Assembly: GCA_008638025.1 (NCBI GenBank)
Contig: VTPF01000031.1
Span: 1-7,444, forward strand
From: Pelagibacteraceae bacterium
Lineage (GTDB): Bacteria; Pseudomonadota; Alphaproteobacteria; Pelagibacterales; Pelagibacteraceae
Reading direction: 5' to 3'
DNA length: 7,444 nucleotides
This document shows, in pieces, positions 1-5,274 of this stretch. The number at the start of each line of letters is the position of its first letter. Position 1 is the stretch's first letter. The position numbers and the translations under genes are program-made. The notes beneath the pieces are model-generated. The model was given only the letters and a program-made list of their open reading frames with translations. It had not been told where the DNA came from and searched no databases.

Positions 1-657
1 GATATTAGTTAAACTTTCCCCCCCAACAGTTGTGGGGATAGTTGGTTGACTATTAGATCGTTGTTGTAAAATTTCTTTATCTCTAATTTTAAGATTATCA
101 TTGTCCTTATCAATTGATTGACAGAATTTTAAATTAGATTGTGTATATTCATGACCACAATATATCTGGGTGTCATGCGGTAAGTTTTTTATTTTATTTA
201 TAGATTTCAACATATCTTCATAAGTTCCCTCAAATATTCTTCCACAACCCAAAGAAAAGACTACATCGCCTACAAAAACAATCTTTTCTTTTTTTATATA
301 ATAAAAAATATGACCACTTGTATGTCCTGGCGCATACTCAATTTTAATTTCTAAATTAAGACAATTCCACAATTGCTTGTCTGTAAAAAAAATATCTATT
401 CCAGGTATTCTGTTTTTATCGGGACCATAGCCAGCTATTTTGCAATTATATTTTTTTTTTAATTGCAAGTTTCCACCAACATGATCAGAGTGATGATGGG
501 TATTTAATATATATTTTAATTTTAAATTATTTTTTGTTAAAAATAAATCAATTGATTCAAATTCAGCTGGATCAATTACGCAAACTTCCTTGTTATCTGG
601 ATTAATAAGACAATAAGAATAATTATCAGTTAAGCAAGGAATTGCATTTACAATCAT
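1..657 (-). CDS. gloB: Hydroxyacylglutathione hydrolase (glyoxalase II), 3' end cut by window
   Basis: Hydrolyses S-D-lactoylglutathione to D-lactate and glutathione, the second step of glutathione-dependent methylglyoxal detoxification in the cytosol. It has a metallo-beta-lactamase fold with a binuclear metal site. The 219 visible residues carry THHHSDH at 53-59 (ligands H54, H56, D58, H59), GH at 111-112, GD at 130-131 and CGHEYT at 167-172 (H169). The GCGRIFEGT stretch at 137-145 is typical of glyoxalase II and sets it apart from generic hydrolases of the fold. The frame is still open at base 1. Family members are about 250 residues, so roughly 20-35 C-terminal residues are missing, including the usual NPFLR-type end, which the last visible residues (ESLTNI) approach. 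The ATG at 657 begins MIVNAIPCLTDNY, the normal start of the family. It is divergent from the methyltransferase gene at 687, with a 29-bp gap. Confidence 0.95.
   Translation of the reverse strand, partial: MIVNAIPCLTDNYSYCLINPDNKEVCVIDPAEFESIDLFLTKNNLKLKYILNTHHHSDHVGGNLQLKKKYNCKIAGYGPDKNRIPGIDIFFTDKQLWNCLNLEIKIEYAPGHTSGHIFYYIKKEKIVFVGDVVFSLGCGRIFEGTYEDMLKSINKIKNLPHDTQIYCGHEYTQSNLKFCQSIDKDNDNLKIRDKEILQQRSNSQPTIPTTVGGESLTNI
440..468. repeat. Inverted repeat with T10/A10 spacer inside gloB
   Basis: TTGCAATT (440-447) and AATTGCAA (461-468) are perfect 8-bp inverted arms around a 13-nt spacer that is mostly a run of ten T on the plus strand. On the coding strand it encodes a Leu-Gln-Leu-Lys-Lys-Lys-Tyr-Asn-Cys-Lys stretch. 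The symmetry is visible, but at this base composition it is probably incidental. No function is claimed. Confidence 0.3.
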
Positions 658-686
658 TAGATTTTTTATGTATTATAAAATTTATA
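658..686. promoter_or_regulatory. Compact divergent start region between gloB and methyltransferase gene
   Basis: Only 29 bp separate the two divergent start codons, so any promoters must lie here or inside the opposing genes. On the minus strand a consensus TATAAT (672-677) lies 14 nt upstream of the gloB ATG, but no good -35 box sits at the standard distance. On the plus strand TATTAT (671-676), with a weak TTACAA 17 nt upstream (648-653), could serve the methyltransferase gene and would give a leader of only a few bases. In such AT-rich DNA -10-like hexamers occur by chance, so these are candidates only. Confidence 0.3.
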
Positions 687-1403
687 ATGTATCAAGATTA
701 TAATGAATATGAAAAATTTTATCAAACTGAACTAGGTAAAAATGTTCAATATTTTATTTCATCGCAATTAAAAAAATATATTTATTTATATGATGGAGAC
801 ACAATAGGTTGTTTTGGCTTTTCACATAATTATTTAAATCATGTCAAAGTTAATAAAATTAAAATATTTAATTGTTTTTCAAAAAAAGTTGGTGCAAAAA
901 AAAGTTTAGAAAATAATCAATCCATTAATATTTTATTAGAAGAGGAAAAATTACCAATTGAAGATCTTTTTTTAAATCATGTTTTGAGTATTCATTATCT
1001 AGAGAATTCTAGTAATTTAAAAAAAACTTTAAGGGAATTCTGGAGAGTATTAGCCCCAGAGGGTAAAGCTTACATAATTTTACCTAATAAAAAGTCTTCC
1101 TGGAGTCATTCGTCTAAAAGTCCTTTTTCTTCAGGATTCGGATTTTCGAAACAGCAAATTTATAAAATTTTAGAAGATAATTTTTTTGAAACACAGTTTG
1201 TTGAGAGATTAATTTATTTTCCACCATGGAATTATAAATTTATTTTAAAAAATAAATTTTTTTTTGAAAAAATTGGTTCTTATTTTTGGCGCTTTTTTAA
1301 TGGTGTTTATTTGTGCGTTATCAAAAAAAGAATATATGCAAGTACCGCAAAGCGATCCTTGTCTTTTTCTGACAAAGTAAGAATAATTAAGAAAGTTGAT
1401 TAA
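687..1403 (+). CDS. Class I SAM-dependent methyltransferase, substrate unknown
   Basis: A predicted Rossmann-fold methyltransferase of 238 residues. It resembles the alphaproteobacterial family often found next to gloB, whose members start with a 'M.(x)D...FY...LG' motif, here MYQDYNEYEKFYQTELGK. The glycine-rich SAM loop is degenerate (IGCFGF, about residues 40-45). The rest is typical: LPIEDLFLNHVLSIHYLE at 89-106 (the acidic and post-I region), REFWRVLAPEGKAYIILPN at 116-134 (motifs II-III) and a conserved SPFSSGFGFS at 145-154. A longer reading from TTG at 642 is open, but it would overlap the gloB start and add 15 residues unlike the family, so the ATG at 687 is chosen. The start has no clear Shine-Dalgarno. 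The gene converges on metW with a single base between the two stops. The substrate cannot be told from sequence; the weak glycine loop leaves some doubt about activity. Confidence 0.75.
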   Translation: MYQDYNEYEKFYQTELGKNVQYFISSQLKKYIYLYDGDTIGCFGFSHNYLNHVKVNKIKIFNCFSKKVGAKKSLENNQSINILLEEEKLPIEDLFLNHVLSIHYLENSSNLKKTLREFWRVLAPEGKAYIILPNKKSSWSHSSKSPFSSGFGFSKQQIYKILEDNFFETQFVERLIYFPPWNYKFILKNKFFFEKIGSYFWRFFNGVYLCVIKKRIYASTAKRSLSFSDKVRIIKKVD

Positions 1404-1404
1404 T

Positions 1405-2001
1405 TTATTTTGTTATTAAAAATATTCCTATTTCAGATAGAAGATTTTTAATTTCCAGATTTCCTTTTTGAATATTGCTAATTTTCCCACCTGACACAGA
1501 AATAGATTTGATTATTTTAATATTATCAAGTTTGCACAAATTATAAAAATCTTTGATAGTGCACATATGTAGATTTGGGGTATTATACCATGTGTTAGGT
1601 AGTGTTTTAGTAACGGGCATGGTTCCTTGAAATAAAAGGTTTATGCGTACTTTCCAGTAGCCAAAATTAGGAATGGTTACAATAGCATTTTTAGCAATTC
1701 GTAATAGTTCATTGAGCACCACTCTCGGATCGTAAAATTGTTGTAATGATTGATTTAAAATAGCAAAATCAAATGAACTATCAGGATAATTAATTAAATC
1801 TTTTTCTGCATCTCCTTCAATTACCGCCAAACCTTTAGCCACACTTTCTTGCACTCTTTTTTGATCGATTTCAATTCCACGACCATCTACGCGCTTATTT
1901 TTTTTTAAATGTAAAAGCAAACTGCCATCCCCACATCCAACATCTAAGACGCGTGAATTAATATCAATTAAGCCAGCTAATACATCATCTTCAAGCTTCA
2001 T
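1405..2001 (-). CDS. metW: MetW, methyltransferase-fold partner of MetX
   Basis: A 198-residue MetW-family protein. It has a SAM-binding-type Rossmann core: VLDVGCGDGSLL at 18-29 (motif I), GIEID at 42-46 (acidic end of strand 2) and EGDAEKDL at 62-69. The family hallmarks follow: NQSLQQF at 83-89, TIPNFGYW at 109-116 and PVTKTLPNTWYNTPN at 129-143. MetW is nearly always next to MetX. In pseudomonads it has been described as an activator of the homoserine acyltransferase rather than a conventional methyltransferase; here that role is inferred from context. An ATG at 2016 is also in frame, but the one at 2001 is preferred because GAGGA lies 8 nt upstream and the product then starts like other MetW proteins (MKLEDDVLAG). 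This gives an 11-nt overlap with the end of metX, so translation is probably coupled. Confidence 0.92.
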   Translation of the reverse strand: MKLEDDVLAGLIDINSRVLDVGCGDGSLLLHLKKNKRVDGRGIEIDQKRVQESVAKGLAVIEGDAEKDLINYPDSSFDFAILNQSLQQFYDPRVVLNELLRIAKNAIVTIPNFGYWKVRINLLFQGTMPVTKTLPNTWYNTPNLHMCTIKDFYNLCKLDNIKIIKSISVSGGKISNIQKGNLEIKNLLSEIGIFLITK

Positions 2002-3124
2002 TTTTAAATTCCTCATAAGTTGAGTCTATAAATCCCTTTAAAGTATTAAAGAAAGCAGGCTCGTTTACTAAAAAAGAGTCATGTCCGTTATTAGTAATAA
2101 TCTCAACAAAACTAACTTCTGCCCCAATAGCGTTTAATGCTATAACAATTTTTTTACTTTCCGCGGTAGGATATAACCAATCTGTTGAAAAAGAGATAAT
2201 GCAATATTTAATTTTAGAATCCCTAAATGCTTTTGACAAATTTCCATCATTTTTTTTGTATAAATCAAAATAATCCATAGCTCTTGTAATATACAAGTAA
2301 GAATTAGCATCAAACCTATCAACAAATGAATATCCTTGGTATTTTAAATAACTCTCTACTTCAAAATCAGCATCAAAGGAAAACTTTACATCGGTTTGTT
2401 CTTGAAGTTTTCTACCAAATTTATTTTGCAGCCCTTGTTCAGATAAATAACTGATGTGACCTGCCATTCTAGCTATTGCCAGTCCTTTTCTCGGAATTTT
2501 TCCTGATATCAGATAGTTTCCATTATCCCATTCGCTATCTGCCATAATAGCCTGTCGAGCCAATTCATTAAAAGCAATATTTTGCGCTGAATGGCTTGCC
2601 GCACATGCAATTGGTATAGCAGCAAATGTACGATCAGGAAAAAGCGTACAAAATTGCAAAGCTTGCATTCCACCCATAGAGCCACCCAATACAGCTAAAG
2701 TTTTTTTTATTCCCAAAAAATCAAGAAGATGTATTTGTGCTGAAACCATATCTTTAATAGTAACGACTGGAAAGTTTAGGCCATAAGGTTTACCTGTGGA
2801 CGGATCAATTTCTTTTGGACCTGTACTACCCATACAGCCACCCAAAACATTTGCACATATTACAAAATATTTATTTGTATCAATCGATTTATTTTTTCCT
2901 ACAGCCATATTCCACCAACCTTCTTTATTTGTCACTGTGTTGGTCTCAGTCACAAACTGATCTCCAGAAAGTGCATGAAAAACTAAAATGGCATTATTTT
3001 TACTTTCGTTTAGCTTGCCGTATGTTTCGTAAGCTATATCAAAACCATTCAAAGTTGACCCACAATCAAGCTTTAAAGGTTTTTCAATTCTGATTTTTTT
3101 AATGTTTTTAAAATTTAAATTCAT
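1991..3124 (-). CDS. metX: Homoserine O-acyltransferase MetX
   Basis: Transfers an acyl group from acyl-CoA to the hydroxyl of L-homoserine, the committed step of methionine synthesis. The 377-residue protein has the alpha/beta-hydrolase fold and normal length for the family. Visible parts are HALSGD at 50-55 (oxyanion region), GGCMGSTGP at 95-103, the nucleophile elbow LGGSMGGMQAL at 146-156 with Ser149, and the remaining triad members Asp315 (STDWLYP) and His348 (NNGHDSF). Family members use acetyl-CoA or succinyl-CoA; the sequence alone does not settle which, so 'acyl' is kept. The ATG at 3124 is the only reasonable start because an in-frame TAA lies immediately upstream. It is the first gene of a metX-metW operon, transcribed away from hisC. 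A SAM-II riboswitch in its leader indicates repression by S-adenosylmethionine, the downstream product of the pathway. Confidence 0.95.
   Translation of the reverse strand: MNLNFKNIKKIRIEKPLKLDCGSTLNGFDIAYETYGKLNESKNNAILVFHALSGDQFVTETNTVTNKEGWWNMAVGKNKSIDTNKYFVICANVLGGCMGSTGPKEIDPSTGKPYGLNFPVVTIKDMVSAQIHLLDFLGIKKTLAVLGGSMGGMQALQFCTLFPDRTFAAIPIACAASHSAQNIAFNELARQAIMADSEWDNGNYLISGKIPRKGLAIARMAGHISYLSEQGLQNKFGRKLQEQTDVKFSFDADFEVESYLKYQGYSFVDRFDANSYLYITRAMDYFDLYKKNDGNLSKAFRDSKIKYCIISFSTDWLYPTAESKKIVIALNAIGAEVSFVEIITNNGHDSFLVNEPAFFNTLKGFIDSTYEEFKNEA
2010..2014 (-). promoter_or_regulatory. Shine-Dalgarno of metW
   Basis: GAGGA on the minus strand, inside the last codons of metX and 8 nt before the ATG at 2001. 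It decides the metW start, because the alternative ATG at 2016 directly abuts this site (ATGAGGA). It is one of the few strong ribosome-binding sites in the window. Confidence 0.7.
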
Positions 3125-3131
3125 TTATTTA

Positions 3132-3156
3132 AAAGCTCTTTATTGAAAAGCGCTTT
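3132..3156 (-). promoter_or_regulatory. Hairpin between SAM-II aptamer and metX start
   Basis: On the minus strand AAAGCGCTTT (3156-3147) pairs with AAAGAGCTTT (3141-3132) across the loop TCAAT, giving nine base pairs with one internal G-A mismatch. It begins immediately after the aptamer's AAGG and ends 7 nt before the metX ATG. It could be a weak intrinsic terminator, but the only U stretch is four bases, three of them in the stem. It could equally be a structured spacer that brings the Shine-Dalgarno close to the start codon. The pairing is read directly; the function is inference. Confidence 0.5.
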
Positions 3157-3161
3157 CCTTT
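3156..3161 (-). promoter_or_regulatory. Putative Shine-Dalgarno of metX in riboswitch 3' strand
   Basis: AAAGGA on the minus strand matches six bases of the consensus AAAGGAGG. It forms the 3' end of the SAM-II core (GCTAAAAAGG), so ligand binding would mask it. It lies 31 nt from the metX ATG in linear sequence, too far for normal initiation unless the hairpin at 3132-3156 is folded, which leaves 7 nt. No better ribosome-binding site lies nearer the ATG; only a weak AAGAG is present. Confidence 0.5.
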
Positions 3162-3200
3162 TTAGCAGTTTACGCCCGCAATTTGGTTAAATCAGCGTAG
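3157..3200 (-). promoter_or_regulatory. SAM-II riboswitch aptamer (metA-type RNA) for metX
   Basis: On the minus strand the leader matches the SAM-II core closely. A P1 5' arm TACGC (3199-3195) is followed by TGATTTAACC and TTGC. The P1 3' arm GCGTA (3175-3171) is followed by AAACT and the 3' strand GCTAAAAAGG (3166-3157). P1 forms five Watson-Crick pairs. The CC of TTTAACC and the GG of AAAAAGG are placed for the H-type pseudoknot that binds S-adenosylmethionine. SAM-II is common upstream of methionine genes in alphaproteobacteria and marine metagenomes, and metX is one of its standard targets. In the bound state the 3' strand, which includes the Shine-Dalgarno, is locked in the pseudoknot and expression falls. 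Recognition is by motif and pairing, not by a covariance search. Confidence 0.9.
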
Positions 3201-3203
3201 GAA

Positions 3204-3232
3204 GTTGTACTAAATGACAAATTTAATGTCAA
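3204..3232 (-). promoter_or_regulatory. sigma-70-type promoter of metX-metW
   Basis: On the minus strand a perfect -35 TTGACA (3232-3227) and a -10 TACAAC (3209-3204, four of six matches) are separated by exactly 17 nt. The predicted start is near A3198, the first or second base of the riboswitch P1 stem, so almost no RNA precedes the aptamer. The agreement between promoter spacing and riboswitch position supports both calls. Confidence 0.7.
3215..3231. repeat. Palindrome over the metX promoter, possible operator
   Basis: TGACA (3215-3219) and TGTCA (3227-3231) are inverted 5-bp arms around the nearly symmetrical spacer AATTTAA. The element occupies the metX -35 box and most of the promoter spacer, where a dimeric repressor could act. 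It also lies upstream of the divergent hisC promoter. No regulator is identified, and part of the symmetry comes from the -35 consensus itself. Confidence 0.35.
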
Positions 3233-3246
3233 ATAATAGAGATTTT

Positions 3247-3275
3247 TTGATAAACAATCACAGGTATTGTAGTAA
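3247..3275 (+). promoter_or_regulatory. Candidate promoter of hisC-tyrA
   Basis: TTGATA (3247-3252, five of six matches to the -35 consensus) is followed after 17 nt by TAGTAA (3270-3275, three of six matches to the -10 box). The expected start near 3282 would give a leader of about 17 nt before the ATG at 3299. No convincing Shine-Dalgarno or leader structure is visible. It is a candidate because some promoter must lie in this spacer and this is the best match on this strand. Confidence 0.4.
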
Positions 3276-3298
3276 TAAAAAGAACTAAATACTTTGAG

Positions 3299-4372
3299 AT
3301 GAAATTTCCTGTAGCAAAAAAAATAAATATACAAAAGTACGAAGGGGGTCTTTCAAAAATTTTTGGGATCAAAAATCCCATTAAATTATCATCCAATGAG
3401 TCAGCATTGGGAAGCTCACCTTTGGCTGTAAAATCTTTCGATAGAGCTAAAAAAAAAATTTTTAAATATCCAGACTCAAATAGTGTTTTATTAAAAAAAG
3501 AAATATCAAAAAAATTTAAAATAAATTCTGATCAATTAATTATAGGGTCTGGATCGGATGAAATAATAAGTTTTGCATGCCAAGCCTTTTTAAAACAAGG
3601 CGATGAAGTGGTTGTTCCCGAATTTAGTTTTTTGATGTACAGAATTTATGCAAAAATTAATGGAGCAAAAGTTGTTTATGCTAAAGAGGATAATTTTAAA
3701 ATAAATATTAATAATATTTTAAAATGTATCTCTAAAAAAACAAAAATTGTTTTTATAGCAAATCCTAATAATCCAACAGGAACCTATTTGACAACCGAAG
3801 AGTTAAAAATTTTGCATAAAAAATTACCCTCAAGAGTTTTATTATTAATCGATGATGCTTATTGGGAATATGTTAAAGCCAACGATTATGAGCCTGGATT
3901 ACAAATTTTTAAAAATGCAAAAAATGTTTTGGTAACAAGAACTTTTTCAAAAATTTATGGACTAGCAAGTCTTCGTCTGGGGTGGGGGTATGCTTCAAAA
4001 TCAATTATAAGTTCTCTATTGAATTATAAACCACCATTTAATATAACCGCGCCAGCTGAATTTGCAGGAATTGCTGCTTTAAAAGATGCTAAGTGGATTA
4101 GTAAAAATATTAAACACAACTCCTACTGGAGTAATAAAATTTTTAAAAAACTAAATGAAAAAAAAATAAAGTGTAATATGCCAACAACAAATTTTTTTTT
4201 AATGAGGTTTGATAAAAAAAACCAAGCCGATGATATTTTTAATAATTTTGCAAAAAGTGGAGTTATTTTAAGAAAAATGAAAAGTTATAATATTAAAAAT
4301 AGTTTAAGGGTAACAGTTGGTAACCCCCGTGAATGTAAATTATTTATTAAACTTTTAGAAAAATTTTTTTAA
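3299..4372 (+). CDS. hisC: HisC-family aminotransferase (histidinol-phosphate and/or aromatic)
   Basis: A PLP-dependent fold-type I aminotransferase of 357 residues, full length for HisC. PLP-site residues are visible: GSGSDE at 83-88, NPNNPTG at 155-161 (N158), DDAYWEY at 185-191 (D185, Y188), the Schiff-base lysine K218 in TFSKIYGLASLRLGWG, and R226. R337 (SLRVTVG) is the expected carboxylate-binding arginine. The KANDYEPG segment and the SKIYGL block resemble alphaproteobacterial HisC. The family makes L-histidinol phosphate from imidazole-acetol phosphate, but many members also transaminate prephenate, phenylpyruvate or 4-hydroxyphenylpyruvate. The stop overlaps the tyrA start by one base, and no histidine genes are nearby, so a role in tyrosine and phenylalanine synthesis is likely, alone or alongside histidine. 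The start at 3299 gives a normal N terminus (MKFPVAKKINIQKYEGGLSK). Confidence 0.9.
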   Translation: MKFPVAKKINIQKYEGGLSKIFGIKNPIKLSSNESALGSSPLAVKSFDRAKKKIFKYPDSNSVLLKKEISKKFKINSDQLIIGSGSDEIISFACQAFLKQGDEVVVPEFSFLMYRIYAKINGAKVVYAKEDNFKININNILKCISKKTKIVFIANPNNPTGTYLTTEELKILHKKLPSRVLLLIDDAYWEYVKANDYEPGLQIFKNAKNVLVTRTFSKIYGLASLRLGWGYASKSIISSLLNYKPPFNITAPAEFAGIAALKDAKWISKNIKHNSYWSNKIFKKLNEKKIKCNMPTTNFFLMRFDKKNQADDIFNNFAKSGVILRKMKSYNIKNSLRVTVGNPRECKLFIKLLEKFF

Positions 4373-5274
4373 TGTTTAAAAAAGTTTCTATAGTTGGATT
4401 TGGTTTAATAGGTTCTTCAATTGCTAGAGAAATAAAAAAACACAAACTAGCAAAAATGATAAGCGCTTGTGATATTTCAAATAAAGCCCTTAAAGAGATT
4501 AGGTCTTTAAAGTTAGCAAGTGAAGTTACTCATAATTTAGAGATTAGTGCAAAAAATGCAGATATAATTTTTATTTGTTCCCCTTTAGGCACCTATAAAG
4601 AAATTTTTTCTAAACTTAGACTTATAATAAACAAAAACACAATTATTACTGATGTCGGATCTTCAAAGTCTGAAGTTGTTAAATTAGCCGAGACAATTCT
4701 TAATAAAAAATTTTGTTATGTGCCAGGACACCCCATAGCGGGAACTGAGGAAAGTGGTCCAAAAGCTGGTTTATTAAATCTTTTTAAAAATAGATGGTTT
4801 ATTATTACACCAAGTATTCTCACTAGTTCAGTAGCCAAAAACAAAGTTACTAATTTTTGGAAAAAATTAGGTAGCAAGATAACCGTCATGAGTCCTCAAA
4901 GTCATGATAATATCATGGCTATTACTAGTCATATTCCTCACTTAATTGCATATAATATAGTTGGAACAGCAGCAAAACTTGAAGACAAAATTAAATCTGA
5001 AGTTATTAAATTTAGTGCTAGCGGATTTAGAGATTTTACCAGAATTGCATCTTCCGATCCAACAATGTGGAGAGACATTGTCATGAGTAATAAAAAACAA
5101 ATTTTGTTTATGCTTAAAAGATTTAATAAAGATTTATCTCATTTAGAAAAATCTATTAAAAAAGAAAATAAGAAAGAGCTTTTTAATATCTTCAAAAAAA
5201 CCAGAAATATTAGAAAAAAAATTATTCAGGCAGGACAAGATATCAAGGCACCCAATTTTGGTAGAAAAAATTAA
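4372..5274 (+). CDS. tyrA: Prephenate/arogenate dehydrogenase (TyrA family)
   Basis: Oxidative decarboxylation of prephenate to 4-hydroxyphenylpyruvate, or of arogenate to tyrosine. The 300-residue protein starts with a Rossmann domain, SIVGFGLIGSSIA (6-18), with G9, G11 and G14 as the dinucleotide loop. D34 at the end of the second strand favours NAD over NADP. Further motifs are ICSPLGTY at 68-75, TDVGSSKS at 93-100, the HPIAGTEESGPKAG block at 120-133, SHIPHLIAY at 186-194 (a catalytic-region histidine) and SGFRDFTRIASSDPTMWRDI at 217-236 with R220 and R224. There is no chorismate mutase or ACT domain, so it is the short monofunctional type usual in alphaproteobacteria. The ATG overlaps the hisC stop (TAATG), indicating coupled translation. 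Its 3' end overlaps that of plsC by 4 nt in convergent orientation. Prephenate versus arogenate preference cannot be read here. Confidence 0.93.
   Translation: MFKKVSIVGFGLIGSSIAREIKKHKLAKMISACDISNKALKEIRSLKLASEVTHNLEISAKNADIIFICSPLGTYKEIFSKLRLIINKNTIITDVGSSKSEVVKLAETILNKKFCYVPGHPIAGTEESGPKAGLLNLFKNRWFIITPSILTSSVAKNKVTNFWKKLGSKITVMSPQSHDNIMAITSHIPHLIAYNIVGTAAKLEDKIKSEVIKFSASGFRDFTRIASSDPTMWRDIVMSNKKQILFMLKRFNKDLSHLEKSIKKENKKELFNIFKKTRNIRKKIIQAGQDIKAPNFGRKN

Noticed and set aside
451..460. T10 run read as a terminator tail
   Set aside because: It sits inside gloB on the antisense strand, as the loop of a symmetric repeat rather than after a GC-rich stem.
642..686. Upstream TTG extension of the methyltransferase gene
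   Set aside because: It would overlap the gloB start codon and add 15 residues that do not look like the family's N terminus; the ATG at 687 gives the family-like MYQDYNEYEKFY start.
2002..2016. metW start at the upstream ATG (2016)
   Set aside because: The Shine-Dalgarno GAGGA directly abuts this ATG and is correctly spaced for the ATG at 2001.
2140..2325. 61-codon open frame on the minus strand
   Set aside because: It lies wholly inside metX in another frame; metX is certain from its catalytic motifs.
2815..3093. 92-codon open frame on the plus strand
   Set aside because: It is antisense to the start of metX; there is no recognisable motif, and its composition is explained by the opposing gene.
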